Shown piece by piece: positions 31,336-39,712 of a stretch of 64,000 nucleotides of DNA. The position numbers were made by a program, and so were the translations under genes. The stretch is taken from NCBI RefSeq assembly GCF_000282195.1, contig NZ_AKJT01000127.1, forward strand, positions 62,001 to 126,000, read 5' to 3'. Origin of the DNA: Pseudomonas sp. GM18 (lineage in GTDB: Bacteria; Pseudomonadota; Gammaproteobacteria; Pseudomonadales; Pseudomonadaceae). Below the pieces are notes generated by a model. It was not told the origin of the DNA, searched no databases, and saw only the letters and a program-made list of their open reading frames with translations. Numbering within the stretch: the stretch's first letter is position 1; every line of letters begins with the position of its first letter.

Positions 31336-32091
31336 ATGAGCGAGCAAACCCTTCAAACGCTGCTGGTTGAGCGAGTCACTGCATTTGCTGTGGGTGACCA
31401 GCCGGCAGCAATCATCGATGAGCATGTGAAGATCATGTTCACCAAAGTCATCGACAACTGCTTTGGTCGTTACGGCGACATGGGCAAGCAGGTTGAGGAG
31501 TCCATCAAGGCGGCGCTACCAGCCAACCTGGCTACGGTTTTCGAGTTGACGCGCTACAACGACATGATCGCCAAAGCGTTGAAGGAAAAGTGGGAAACCA
31601 GCGGCGTAGAGGCCGACATGGTGCGGCGCGCTCAGGAAGCCATCGACGACGTTCTCACCAAGGACCAGATGCCCGAGGTAGTCAGTCTGCAAGACCTTCT
31701 CGAAGCCTTCGTCGACGACCATAAGGAAAGCGCCGCAGAAGAACGCTGGGAACGACCGGACATACGCTTTCAAGAATCGGAATACGGCGGCCTGCACATC
31801 TACTTCGACAAAAAGCCAAAAGAAGAATCGCCCTACAGCAGCCGCGAACGCAGCGAATACAACCTGGATAACGCGATTCACATCTCGTTTGATAAGCGCG
31901 GCAAAGATCGTGACGAACAAGGCCGGCAGGTTGGCACCGTCTACGCCGCCCGCATCGACAACGAAAAGATCGGCCAAACCCTGCGCTTCAGATCGAAGTT
32001 CGAGAAGTTGCTTGCCGCTCTCTACTTCGGCGCCTCCAAGATACTGGTGGATTGCGAAGAAGACGATTTCAGCTACGGCATTTACGACTGA
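31336..32091 (+). CDS. Early-operon protein, unknown
   Basis: 251 residues from M33 of the longest frame (MSEQTLQTLLVERVTAFAVG), with GGAG eight bases upstream. The N-terminal half is helical (MGKQVEESIKAALPANLATV). The C-terminal half is beta-rich and acidic (EYGGLHIYFDKKPKEESPYS). It is the first gene of the rightward early operon. No family recognised. Confidence 0.75.
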   Translation: MSEQTLQTLLVERVTAFAVGDQPAAIIDEHVKIMFTKVIDNCFGRYGDMGKQVEESIKAALPANLATVFELTRYNDMIAKALKEKWETSGVEADMVRRAQEAIDDVLTKDQMPEVVSLQDLLEAFVDDHKESAAEERWERPDIRFQESEYGGLHIYFDKKPKEESPYSSRERSEYNLDNAIHISFDKRGKDRDEQGRQVGTVYAARIDNEKIGQTLRFRSKFEKLLAALYFGASKILVDCEEDDFSYGIYD

Positions 32092-32232
32092 CAGCATCAC
32101 CTCTGTCCATTCACCGAGTGGGCAGACGGATGCGGACGAAACTGCGGCCTATAACCGCCCACCTGCATCAACCCAGGGAATCAACACGGCGGTGGAAGTT
32201 CGCGCCGGAGACGTAACCGGCAAGCTTTGGCT

Positions 32233-32460
32233 TCAAGATAACGGAGTTCTGTCCGTGACCACGTTCCTGCTTCCACATTTGCACACAGGGATTATCGCTT
32301 CGGAGCGTTTACGATAAAGCTCGTAGTCGTTTGCAGGGACGGTGTTAAAGCCTTCCCAGCGTTCCTCTGTTCTACCCCATTCATCTGAACGCCAGATCTG
32401 TACACCTTCATGCCCACAATCGCTGCAGGTCGCTTTGTACCTGCGCTCATCCCAGCTCAT
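32233..32460 (-). CDS. Small zinc-ribbon protein on the opposite strand
   Basis: 75 residues from M26 of the longer frame (MSWDERRYKATCSDCGHEGV, ATG at 32460, GAGG upstream). Cysteine pairs CSDC and CKC are spaced about 50 residues apart and suggest a zinc ribbon. It lies against the direction of the early operon. Function unknown. Confidence 0.6.
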   Translation of the reverse strand: MSWDERRYKATCSDCGHEGVQIWRSDEWGRTEERWEGFNTVPANDYELYRKRSEAIIPVCKCGSRNVVTDRTPLS

Positions 32461-32625
32461 TTTGACCTCGATTTCACCGAAGGACTCGCTGAAATATAGC
32501 AGCGATACATCCCTCCCCTCCGACACCACCCGCATGCACTCCCCTCCGCGCCCAACGGCAACCAGCGGAACGGATGAGTGCAGCCGAGTTTTGTTGGATC
32601 AACACCCGCCACTTTGGAGGCGACC

Positions 32626-33054
32626 ATGTCAGCACTACGCAAGGCTCAGATTCAATACGACAACCTTCTGCCGCCTCCGGTGAGCGAAGACGACCTGGCG
32701 GAGATTCAATGGCTGGAAGCGAACGCTGAAAACCTGATGCGAGGCTTCGTCGTCAGCTGGGGTATCCGCGCAGATCGCGGTGAAGTGACCCAAGCCGAGC
32801 TTTACAAGGCTGTTCAGGACCATGTGAACCAGCGCCAGATCGACGGCGAAGACAAGAAAGATGCTCTCGGCCAGCTGGTGATCGCCGCCCTGGGTTACAG
32901 CACATCCAGCCTGATGATGGACATGGCCATCTACCTGCTCGGCTCCAAGTCGGCGCTGAAGGATATCGCGCTTGAGCTACTGAAGCCTCACGCGGCCAAG
33001 GCCGTTGCGCTTCAGGAGGAGCAGGACCGCCTTGAGCGGAGGTGCGGATTTTGA
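32626..33054 (+). CDS. Early-operon protein, unknown
   Basis: 142 residues from the ATG at 32626 (MSALRKAQIQYDNLLPPPVS), with GGAGG six bases upstream. Mostly helical; the ISWG-like segment MRGFVVSWGIRADRGEVTQA is notable. No family recognised. First of a chain of tightly overlapping small genes. Confidence 0.75.
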   Translation: MSALRKAQIQYDNLLPPPVSEDDLAEIQWLEANAENLMRGFVVSWGIRADRGEVTQAELYKAVQDHVNQRQIDGEDKKDALGQLVIAALGYSTSSLMMDMAIYLLGSKSALKDIALELLKPHAAKAVALQEEQDRLERRCGF

Positions 33055-33239
33055 GCCCGCACATCCTGATCGATCAGGCCCTTGAGGGCGTGTCCGCACC
33101 ATCCGACCAAGAAGACATCAGCTTGTTGGTCCAGGAGCTGATAACGCGCCTCTTCACCGACGGCGCAATCACCATCGACGAGTTCAACCACTACTGCAAG
33201 CGGCTGCGAAACATTTGCCAGCAGCGCAAGGAGGCATGA
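33051..33239 (+). CDS. Small helical protein, unknown
   Basis: 62 residues from a TTG at 33051, which has GGAGG eight bases upstream and overlaps the previous stop. A GTG at 33042 is the alternative start. The sequence HILIDQALEGVSAPSDQEDI is acidic and helical, resembling the next gene's N-terminus (TLIDEQLEDIS), which suggests the two are related. Function unknown. Confidence 0.6.
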   Translation: MSPHILIDQALEGVSAPSDQEDISLLVQELITRLFTDGAITIDEFNHYCKRLRNICQQRKEA

Positions 33240-33439
33240 TGACTACCTCACCAGTCAAAACGCTGATCGACGAACAGCTCGAGGACATCAGCGCCCACAA
33301 CTTGCGCGAGGCTTACGGCCTGGCCGAACGCCGCGGCTTCTTCGGTGCGCCAGTCGAGCAGTACGCTGAGCCAAGCTATGGCGGTCGTGTCCTGCAGGTA
33401 CTGCGTTACAGAGTTGCTCAGCTGGAGCGTAAAGAATGA
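33239..33439 (+). CDS. Small early-operon protein, unknown
   Basis: 66 residues from the ATG at 33239; AAGGAGG is four to five bases upstream. It begins MTTSPVKTLIDEQLEDISAH. ATGA-type overlaps connect it to both neighbours. Function unknown. Confidence 0.6.
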   Translation: MTTSPVKTLIDEQLEDISAHNLREAYGLAERRGFFGAPVEQYAEPSYGGRVLQVLRYRVAQLERKE

Positions 33440-33612
33440 GTGGCCACGGCGCACATTTGCGCGGCCAGAACCTGGCCAAACGCTGCGCCAAGCTTCGACG
33501 GGAGGGCCTGCCGCTGACAGAGGTTGCCCAGATCGCCGGCGTCACTCGCGAGCAGGTCGCCGCCAAGATCAAGCTGGGCGAGAGGCTTCTGTCGCTGGAG
33601 GAACATCAGTGA
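33436..33612 (+). CDS. Small helix-turn-helix-like protein
   Basis: 58 residues, MSGHGAHLRGQNLAKRCAKL. The middle LTEVAQIAGVTREQVAAKIK looks like a helix-turn-helix. The ATG overlaps the previous stop (ATGA). Could bind DNA; no family recognised. Confidence 0.6.
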   Translation: MSGHGAHLRGQNLAKRCAKLRREGLPLTEVAQIAGVTREQVAAKIKLGERLLSLEEHQ

Positions 33613-33725
33613 ATACGCGCCAGCGATACCGCCGCATCTTCTTCTGGAGAAGCTCGTTTACCGCCCTCACCGCCTGCAATGCAGCGTTGCTTATCGCTGC
33701 TTTCGCTGGCCGCTTCACTCAATAA
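33609..33725 (+). CDS. Tiny membrane protein
   Basis: 38 residues from a GTG overlapping the previous stop (GTGA). A basic start (MNTRQRYRRIFFWRS) is followed by one hydrophobic helix (ALTACNAALLIAAFAG). Coupled start and frame make it plausible; no family recognised. Confidence 0.5.
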   Translation: MNTRQRYRRIFFWRSSFTALTACNAALLIAAFAGRFTQ

Positions 33726-33767
33726 CTCACACCTTCAACGCTGCGTGCATCGCGGCAAGGAACACTC

Positions 33768-34505
33768 ATGTCCACGAATATGCGGATCTGGGATCTGGTC
33801 GATACCACCGATCCAAGCGCCACCAAGAATTTCACCGGCATGGGCGGCTTCAAAGGCACCGCCATCAAGCCGACTTACCTGATGCGCAAGGCTACTGAGA
33901 TATTCGGGCCGTGCGGTGAAGGCTGGGGCTGGACTGTCCTTGAAGAGCGCTTCGACGAGGGTGCACCGCTCCAGGCCCCCACCAAGGAATGGCCCGGAGC
34001 TCCACTCATTAACGCCAAGCTGCACACAGTGAAGATTGAGCTTTGGTATCTGGGCAAAGAGGGCCAGAAATGCACTGTTCAGCACTACGGTCACACGCCG
34101 TTCGTATTGCTGCAGCAAGGCAAGATCATTACCGACTGGGAAGCAGCGAAAAAGTCGCTCACGGATGCCATCGGCAAGTGCCTTCAACCTCTCGGGTTCG
34201 CAGCAGACATCCACATGGGCATGTTCGACGATGCAGCGTATGTCGAGACCGTTCGCGATGAAGTGGCGATCGCCAAGGCAGAAGACAAGCAGCAAGAGAT
34301 CGAGCGCCAGCAGCAAGAGCGCCTGGAATTCATCAGGTCGGTTATCGACACCATGGCCGGCGCCCAGTCTGCCCAAGAACTCAAGAAGATCCACGACACC
34401 GCTGTGCGCAAGCTGACTCTCCGCAAAGACACCAAAGGCGCCGAGCGCATTTCGCTGGAGTGGAAACGCATTACTGACGCCGCCGAACGGGAGAACGCAG
34501 CATGA
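33768..34505 (+). CDS. Single-strand annealing / recombination protein
   Basis: 245 residues, MSTNMRIWDLVDTTDPSATK. The core KKSLTDAIGKCLQPLGFAAD followed by IHMGMFDDAAYV resembles phage annealing proteins of the ERF/Rad52-like group. The C-terminal third is coiled coil (KQQEIERQQQERLEFIRSVI). Next to a Gp157-like gene, as in many recombination modules. It would anneal ssDNA in phage recombination. Confidence 0.72.
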   Translation: MSTNMRIWDLVDTTDPSATKNFTGMGGFKGTAIKPTYLMRKATEIFGPCGEGWGWTVLEERFDEGAPLQAPTKEWPGAPLINAKLHTVKIELWYLGKEGQKCTVQHYGHTPFVLLQQGKIITDWEAAKKSLTDAIGKCLQPLGFAADIHMGMFDDAAYVETVRDEVAIAKAEDKQQEIERQQQERLEFIRSVIDTMAGAQSAQELKKIHDTAVRKLTLRKDTKGAERISLEWKRITDAAERENAA

Positions 34506-35065
34506 CCCAGCTCTACAAGCTCACCGGCCAGATGGCCGAACTTCAAGCCATGGCCGACACCGACGACGAGGGCCTGAAAGAGGCCCTGCAAGACACCATG
34601 GACGCGATCCAGGGTGAGTTCGAAGTGAAGGCCGATAACATCGTCATGCTGCGCCGAAACATCGAAAGCGATATCGATGCCATCGACAAAGAGGTCGAGC
34701 GGCTCAACGAGCTGAAACGTGTGAAGAAGAATAGCGTCAGCCAAATCAGCGACTACCTGCGCCGTAACATGGAGGCCGCCGACATCAAGTCGATCAAGCG
34801 CCCACTGTTCACCATCACCCTGGCTCTGGCACCGGAAAAAGTAATCGTCGACAAAGAGGACGAGATCCCCGACGACTTCATCGAAACGAAGACCGTGTTC
34901 TCGCCGGACAAAAAGACGATTGCGGCGAAGCTCAAAGAAATCCGCGATCACAACGCCGCGGTACGCAAACGCATTGAAGCCGGCGAAGACGCCGAGGCCG
35001 AACTGTTGGAGGAGCCTGTTTGGGCTCACCTGGAGCGCGGCGAGAGCTCAATCCGGATCAAATGA
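34502..35065 (+). CDS. Siphovirus Gp157-like protein
   Basis: 187 residues. The long coiled coil DADIDKEVERL-type region (DAIDKEVERLNELKRVKKNS) and the SIKRPLFTITLALAPEKVIV strand are the Gp157 signature. The protein is found next to phage recombinases; in Streptococcus phages it has been linked to resistance. ATGA overlap with the annealing gene. Confidence 0.88.
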   Translation: MTQLYKLTGQMAELQAMADTDDEGLKEALQDTMDAIQGEFEVKADNIVMLRRNIESDIDAIDKEVERLNELKRVKKNSVSQISDYLRRNMEAADIKSIKRPLFTITLALAPEKVIVDKEDEIPDDFIETKTVFSPDKKTIAAKLKEIRDHNAAVRKRIEAGEDAEAELLEEPVWAHLERGESSIRIK

Positions 35066-35072
35066 GGCAGCC

Positions 35073-35315
35073 ATGATCAGCAACCACCTAAATCTGGTCG
35101 AACAGCACCGGCCACAGGCCGAAGCGATATCTGATCAGGTCGCCCAGTATCTGGCTGCCGGCGGGCAGATCGCCCAACTGAGAAGCCCGCCGCGCAATCC
35201 ACTGCCGCCGCCCCGCTCACAGAAAATAGACCCTGAAACGGTACCCAAGCGGCGCCCCAAGCCGCTGTCTCTGGCCGAGCGCAGGGCTCTTCGCAAGATG
35301 GCGGACTCACTATGA
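35073..35315 (+). CDS. Small early-operon protein, unknown
   Basis: 80 residues from the ATG at 35073 (MISNHLNLVEQHRPQAEAIS), GAGG upstream. The C-terminal half is proline- and arginine-rich (PPRNPLPPPRSQK) and ends in a basic helix (LAERRALRKMADSL). Function unknown. Confidence 0.6.
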   Translation: MISNHLNLVEQHRPQAEAISDQVAQYLAAGGQIAQLRSPPRNPLPPPRSQKIDPETVPKRRPKPLSLAERRALRKMADSL

Positions 35316-35773
35316 GCAAGCGCAAACCGCACAACATCAAGGCGCGAATCGATCGGTCGTGCCGGTCCCTGGTGCGAACCAACCACGTCGCGGTGGTCAA
35401 CATCGACCCGAGCGGCCGGCAGGGGATGATCAATTACAAGTCGCTCAAGAACATCGCTCCCGGGAAAATTGGTCAGGCTGTGTGCGAGATTGCCCACCAC
35501 TGGACGATCTTCCTCAGTGCGCTGTGCATTGATCACGCCGGCAATCGTTACCTGAAGTCGGTGGAGATCGCACCGGACGGCATGTACCTCTCCGACCACC
35601 TTGAAGAAGTGATCGAGCATTGCTACCGGGACATCCGCGACAGCGCGAACCCGCAGCACCTGGTTGCATCGGGCTGGATCGCGATTCCCGAAGCGGTGTC
35701 GCTCGACGAAGCCCACGCCTATCGCATCTTCGAAGCTGTCGGTGCGTGGAATCAGGTGAAGGTAGCAGCGTGA
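35312..35773 (+). CDS. Early-operon protein, unknown
   Basis: 153 residues, MSKRKPHNIKARIDRSCRSL. Helical, with GKIGQAVCEIAHHWTIFLSA. ATGA overlap with the previous gene. The family occurs in Pseudomonas phages as far as I recall, with no assigned role. Confidence 0.65.
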   Translation: MSKRKPHNIKARIDRSCRSLVRTNHVAVVNIDPSGRQGMINYKSLKNIAPGKIGQAVCEIAHHWTIFLSALCIDHAGNRYLKSVEIAPDGMYLSDHLEEVIEHCYRDIRDSANPQHLVASGWIAIPEAVSLDEAHAYRIFEAVGAWNQVKVAA

Positions 35774-35848
35774 GACGTTTCCGCACCCAACAACGCAAAC
35801 GACAAACCTGGCTGGCATTACCGGCCAGTGGAATTGAAGAGGCAGGGC

Positions 35849-36175
35849 ATGGCCAAGAGTGGAAAGGAACGATCGGCCAAAGCTGCCGAGAAACGAATCC
35901 AGTACGACGAGAAGGAATTGCGGCATCGGGTCAGGCTGGGCACCCGGCAGAAGCTTGATGAGCTGATGGCCTGGAATGGTGTCACGGAAATCAACGAAGC
36001 GGTGCAGAACCTGATTCTGAACGCTCATGCGCTCGGACCGACTCTCTCCTATCAAGTGATGGAAAGTCCGCGCCACAAGGTGCAGATAAGCGAAAACGTG
36101 GCGCGGATGTTTCGGGATGAGAGTTTGCGCGAGCTACGCAAAGACCCGGGCGACGAGAGCTTCGCACCCGTTTGA
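35849..36175 (+). CDS. Small DNA-binding-like protein
   Basis: 108 residues from the ATG at 35849 (MAKSGKERSAKAAEKRIQYD). The pattern HRVRLGTRQKLDELMAWNGV, then EAVQNLILNAHALG, could be a strand plus two helices of the ribbon-helix-helix type. A conserved basic N-terminus precedes it. Function unknown. Confidence 0.65.
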   Translation: MAKSGKERSAKAAEKRIQYDEKELRHRVRLGTRQKLDELMAWNGVTEINEAVQNLILNAHALGPTLSYQVMESPRHKVQISENVARMFRDESLRELRKDPGDESFAPV

Positions 36176-36186
36176 ATTTTGGGTGG

Positions 36187-36318
36187 TTACTTATCTTTTT
36201 TGGGCGGCTGTACTTTAGGCATTGGCAAAGTATTTTGTACCGGCGGTAGACCTCTGTCATTTGCTTGGGTTGGGCCCGATGGCCGCTTGTGACCGGTAGA
36301 CGGTTTGTTATCGCTCAT
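36187..36318 (-). CDS. Proline-rich small protein, partner of the SLATT-like gene
   Basis: 43 residues, starting MSDNKPSTGHKRPSGPTQAN and ending PMPKVQPPKKDK. It is low-complexity and rich in proline and lysine, probably disordered. Its ATG at 36318 is inside the last codons of the upstream membrane protein gene (11-base overlap), so the two are coupled. It could be a regulator or cytoplasmic partner of that protein. Confidence 0.65.
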   Translation of the reverse strand: MSDNKPSTGHKRPSGPTQANDRGLPPVQNTLPMPKVQPPKKDK

Positions 36319-36817
36319 CTTGAAGCTCCTGATAATGGCTTTTGAAATATTTCCGCATTTGATCTTCTGCTTTGGCCATCAGCTTTTCATTTTCTGGAAA
36401 AACCATTCCTGAAAAAGCTGACTTCATTACAGCAGACTTTTTCTTCCGTATCGCAAAACGTTTGTCATTGATTTCACGCTCAGTCAGATTTCCTTGGGCT
36501 ACATCAAACCAGCCTTTTTCAGCATCATCAGCTAAAAGAGAGAGCTCTACTCCTGCGGTAGCCAGCGGCTTTATTCGCGCCTTAAAAGGGAGGAACTTAT
36601 AAACCACCGATATAACCTGGGTGATCATAATAAAAAACGCCCAAACAAAAGCGTAATCCTTCCAGATCACCCACCCACCTATGCTCGCCGACGATGCAAT
36701 AGCCAGAATGATGCTGATCCATCGTTCAACAGACTCAGATCCCAGCTGATACAGCTCCAGGTAGTAGACGTGCGCCTTAAGGTTCTGTAACTCAACCCAA
36801 TACTGTTGTTGGTACAT
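36308..36817 (-). CDS. SLATT-like two-TM protein
   Basis: 169 residues. Two membrane helices lie at about 33-51 (WISIILAIASSASIGGWVIW) and 56-76 (FVWAFFIMITQVISVVYKFL). A cytoplasmic helical domain follows (LLADDAEKGWFDVAQGNLTE, REINDKRFAIRKKKSAV). This topology resembles SLATT two-TM effector domains, which occur in nucleotide-signalled defence systems. It is opposite to the early operon, AT-rich, and paired with a 43-aa protein. Function unknown. Confidence 0.72.
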   Translation of the reverse strand: MYQQQYWVELQNLKAHVYYLELYQLGSESVERWISIILAIASSASIGGWVIWKDYAFVWAFFIMITQVISVVYKFLPFKARIKPLATAGVELSLLADDAEKGWFDVAQGNLTEREINDKRFAIRKKKSAVMKSAFSGMVFPENEKLMAKAEDQMRKYFKSHYQELQDER

Positions 36818-36947
36818 CGGGAGCCCTTCTTCGATTCGATCCCGACTATATCAAAATGCCATCCGTTGTCGATGGAGCAATATCTCCCCCTCCAATTCCA
36901 CTGTCGCATCCGGTCACGGAGGGCGGCGCCTACCCGAGGTAACCGCA

Positions 36948-37955
36948 ATGCCTGTTCTCCACAGCGTGATTCATAAGATCGACAAGAAGCCCGACGGCAG
37001 CCCGACTGCTCTGTTCCTCGGCGGCGCCGAGCAGGTCAAGAGTCAGGCCCGCGACGATCTTGTCCAGCAGTTCAACGAGAGCTACAACGCCACCGCCGGT
37101 AAGGCCTGGGGCTTATTTCATCATGAGTCAGGCGCTCACCCACTCAGTGGATGGCTCGCCAAATACCTGGCAGGTGGCTCTGATTTCCTCGAGTTCAGCA
37201 CCATTGCCGTCGAGCACCTGACCAAGCTGATGGAAGAATCGAACCTGACCACTGGCGGGCATGCCCTCTTCTGCCACTACCAGCAAGGCCTGACCGATTA
37301 CCTGATCATTGCCTTGGTGCAGGAAACCGAAGCGGTGACCATGACCGAGGAGCTGCACCTGATGACGGTCAAGCGTCTGGACCTGGACCATATCCGCCTG
37401 GCCACGCGCATCAACCTCAGTGAGTGGAAGAACAACCCACAGTCGCGCCAGTACATCTCGTATCTCAAGGGCAAGCAGGGTCGCAAGGTCAGCGAGTATT
37501 TCCGCGACTTCATCGGTTGCCAAGAAGGGATCGATGGGCCGGGTGAAACCCGCACCTTGCTCAAGGCGTTCAGTGACTTCGTTGAAAGCGAGGATCTGGG
37601 CGAAGAGTCCGCCCGCGAGAAGACCCAGACCCTCGTCAGCTACTCCATGGCCCAAGCCAAGATGGGCGAGCCAATCACCCTCAACGAGCTATCAGAGCTG
37701 ATCGATGAGGACCATCCAAAGGCTTTCGCGGACTTCATCAAGGCCACCGACTATGGACTTTCCGACACCCTGCCGCCGGACAAGAAGACCCTCAACAAAT
37801 TCCGGCGTTTTACTGGCCGCGCCGAGGGCCTGTCGATCAGCTTCGAGCAGCATCTGCTCGGATCGAAGATCGAATTCGACGAAGCCGGTGGCACGCTGAC
37901 TCTACGCGGTTTGCCGACCCAACTTACCGAGCAGCTCAAGCGCGCGGCAGCCTGA
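36948..37955 (+). CDS. NdpA/YejK-type nucleoid-associated protein
   Basis: 335 residues, MPVLHSVIHKIDKKPDGSPT. The NdpA signature HALFCHYQQGLTDYLIIALV and ATRINLSEWKNNPQSRQYIS is clear, followed by KVSEYFRDFIGCQEG. Host YejK binds the nucleoid. A phage copy may alter host or phage DNA organisation. Full family length. Confidence 0.9.
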   Translation: MPVLHSVIHKIDKKPDGSPTALFLGGAEQVKSQARDDLVQQFNESYNATAGKAWGLFHHESGAHPLSGWLAKYLAGGSDFLEFSTIAVEHLTKLMEESNLTTGGHALFCHYQQGLTDYLIIALVQETEAVTMTEELHLMTVKRLDLDHIRLATRINLSEWKNNPQSRQYISYLKGKQGRKVSEYFRDFIGCQEGIDGPGETRTLLKAFSDFVESEDLGEESAREKTQTLVSYSMAQAKMGEPITLNELSELIDEDHPKAFADFIKATDYGLSDTLPPDKKTLNKFRRFTGRAEGLSISFEQHLLGSKIEFDEAGGTLTLRGLPTQLTEQLKRAAA

Positions 37956-38007
37956 ACAATCTGCAAGCCGCCCCGATCGGATGGCGGCACCTGACTGGAA
38001 TATCACC

Positions 38008-38415
38008 ATGAGCCACAACTGCGCATACGTCCGGCAGCACTATCAGGTGCCCGCCGAAATCGGCCGCCGCGTCATCGCCTACGGAAAGCCTGGCGTTATC
38101 CTGGCTGATCGCGGTCATTACATCGGCGTGGTACTGGATGAGGACCCCAAGAAGCGGATCAGCAACTATCACCCGACCCACGAAATGCAATATGGCGAGA
38201 TGGCAAAGACCCTGCCTCTAAAAGAATGGCAGGTGATGACCGCGAAGTGCTACGACTGGTTCGACGTAGTGCACGATATCGGAGATGCCAGACGCTACGT
38301 TGAGCGCGTCTGGGCGGCGACCAGAAGCCAGGCAAAGTATCAAGCATTCAAGCGCCTGGAAGATTGTTTCGATAGCGGCAAGGCCATGTGCTTTTTCAAG
38401 GTTCGGCGCACCTGA
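38008..38415 (+). CDS. Early-operon protein, unknown
   Basis: 135 residues from the ATG at 38008 (MSHNCAYVRQHYQVPAEIGR); an ATG at 37981 is the alternative. It begins with a small beta domain (ILADRGHYIGVVLDEDPKKR), as in phage KTSC-like or KOW-like small proteins. Function unknown. Confidence 0.7.
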   Translation: MSHNCAYVRQHYQVPAEIGRRVIAYGKPGVILADRGHYIGVVLDEDPKKRISNYHPTHEMQYGEMAKTLPLKEWQVMTAKCYDWFDVVHDIGDARRYVERVWAATRSQAKYQAFKRLEDCFDSGKAMCFFKVRRT

Positions 38416-38425
38416 GCGCGCTGAA

Positions 38426-38863
38426 CTATTGCGTTGATTGTTTCAGTAGGAAGGAAATAACTGCAACCGTCACACCCGCCAAAAGACTGAAACCTGCGGA
38501 GATCAGAATCTTTTTGTTGTCTGACCTTTTCGTCTCGAAGTATTCGATTCCTTTGGGGCCTATGAAGAAATACACGTCTTCACTTTCTGCACCACGAATC
38601 ACTGTAGCTGTTTTGTAATGCTGCCTGCCCGGGCCTTGGGAATAGCACTGAAACGTGTGGGTCAACATGGTGTCAGCAAAATCAACTGACGGATCAGGTG
38701 CTGCGCCGGTGTAGCCGATGTGTCCTGAGTTTATAAGGGCGACAAGCGGATAGAAGTCCCGGTGATCACCGTGTGAGCGCTCAATGCTGCTGATCACATC
38801 CAGCGCATGAACCGAGTTCGATTTATAGATTCGTTTTAGCACGTCGCGATATGTGCTCTTCAT
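38426..38863 (-). CDS. Tail-anchored protein on the opposite strand
   Basis: 145 residues from the ATG at 38863 (MKSTYRDVLKRIYKSNSVHA), with GGAGGAAAG upstream. The N-terminal part resembles a winged helix (VISSIERSHGDHRDFYPLVA). A single membrane helix ends the protein (ILISAGFSLLAGVTVAVISF). It lies against the direction of the early operon and is AT-rich, so it is a moron candidate. Function unknown. Confidence 0.7.
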   Translation of the reverse strand: MKSTYRDVLKRIYKSNSVHALDVISSIERSHGDHRDFYPLVALINSGHIGYTGAAPDPSVDFADTMLTHTFQCYSQGPGRQHYKTATVIRGAESEDVYFFIGPKGIEYFETKRSDNKKILISAGFSLLAGVTVAVISFLLKQSTQ

Positions 38864-38962
38864 CTTTCCTCCGTTTCCGGCCCCATGCCAGGCCGAACAC
38901 AAATACCCCACTTCAACGAATCACGCCAGCCGGCGAGGCAGGCGTTTGCCTGGAGGTAACCA

Positions 38963-39280
38963 ATGAGCATTCCTGCAAATGCTTTGAGCGACGAAGAGTG
39001 CCTGCACTACGCCGCTCTTGATCCGGCGGCCGCCGCCGAACTGACCCGACGCTTCACCTCGCAGAGCATCGACCCGAGCGCCGAGCGTGAAGAGCTGCGT
39101 GAAGACATCCGCCGCCTCGAAAGCCAGGCGAGCGATGACGAAGACGAACTCGAAAATCTTCGCGATGGTGCCGCTGAGGCCTGCCAGTGGATCAAGCGAG
39201 CAATGGACCCAGACGATCGGGAGCTTTCACTTAACGAGCTGCTGCAAAAAAGCGCTCGACTGCCTGGAGTGATGCCATGA
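38963..39280 (+). CDS. Small coiled-coil protein, unknown
   Basis: 105 residues, MSIPANALSDEECLHYAALD. An acidic coiled coil fills residues about 35-75 (REELREDIRRLESQASDDED). Its stop overlaps the ATG of the frameshifted gene. Function unknown. Confidence 0.65.
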   Translation: MSIPANALSDEECLHYAALDPAAAAELTRRFTSQSIDPSAEREELREDIRRLESQASDDEDELENLRDGAAEACQWIKRAMDPDDRELSLNELLQKSARLPGVMP

Positions 39281-39655
39281 GCACCTTTGCCGTATTCGGA
39301 ATGAGTGAGAACTGGGCTCGCGAAGAGGCCAAAGAGCACACCAACACCTACAAGATGGAAAACGGAAAGATGGTTGAGCGGACCATCGCTGAGTGGGAGC
39401 TGGCAGTTGAGGTCGAGGTGGCAAGGATCATGGCCGGCAAGAAATGCGTCCGCCTGTCTCCGATGTTCGACGCCCCCCCAGTACGCGCAGCAGTTCATGG
39501 AGATGGCCAGGGTCAGCATCGTTTGTCGCGACTTGAAGATTCGCACGAAGGCGGTGCTGGTCGACGCCAAGAGCAAGCCGATCTTGAATGCCAAAACCGG
39601 CGCGCCAAAGGTCGGGTTCGCTGACTGGGTTCCAGCAAAGTCTCACGCTGCCTGA
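39277..39655 (+). pseudogene. Early-operon gene with a frameshift at a C7 run
   Basis: The first 65 codons read MSTFAVFGMSENWAREEAKE and end near MFDAPP; the sensible continuation YAQQFMEMARVSIVCRDLKI lies in the +1 frame. The switch falls at seven C in a row (39473-39479). Six C would restore one frame of about 125 codons ending WVPAKSHAA. It may be a real mutation, a phase-variable tract or an assembly error. Function unknown. Confidence 0.7.
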
Positions 39656-39712
39656 CACCCGACACCTCTCAATCACTAACTTTCGAATCATGCCAGCCGG
39701 CGAGGATCCTTT

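Noticed and set aside
35135..36076. 313-codon minus-strand frame and 35620-35958 plus-strand frame
   Set aside because: Both are shadows of the 153-aa and 108-aa early genes, which have overlaps and ribosome sites of their own.
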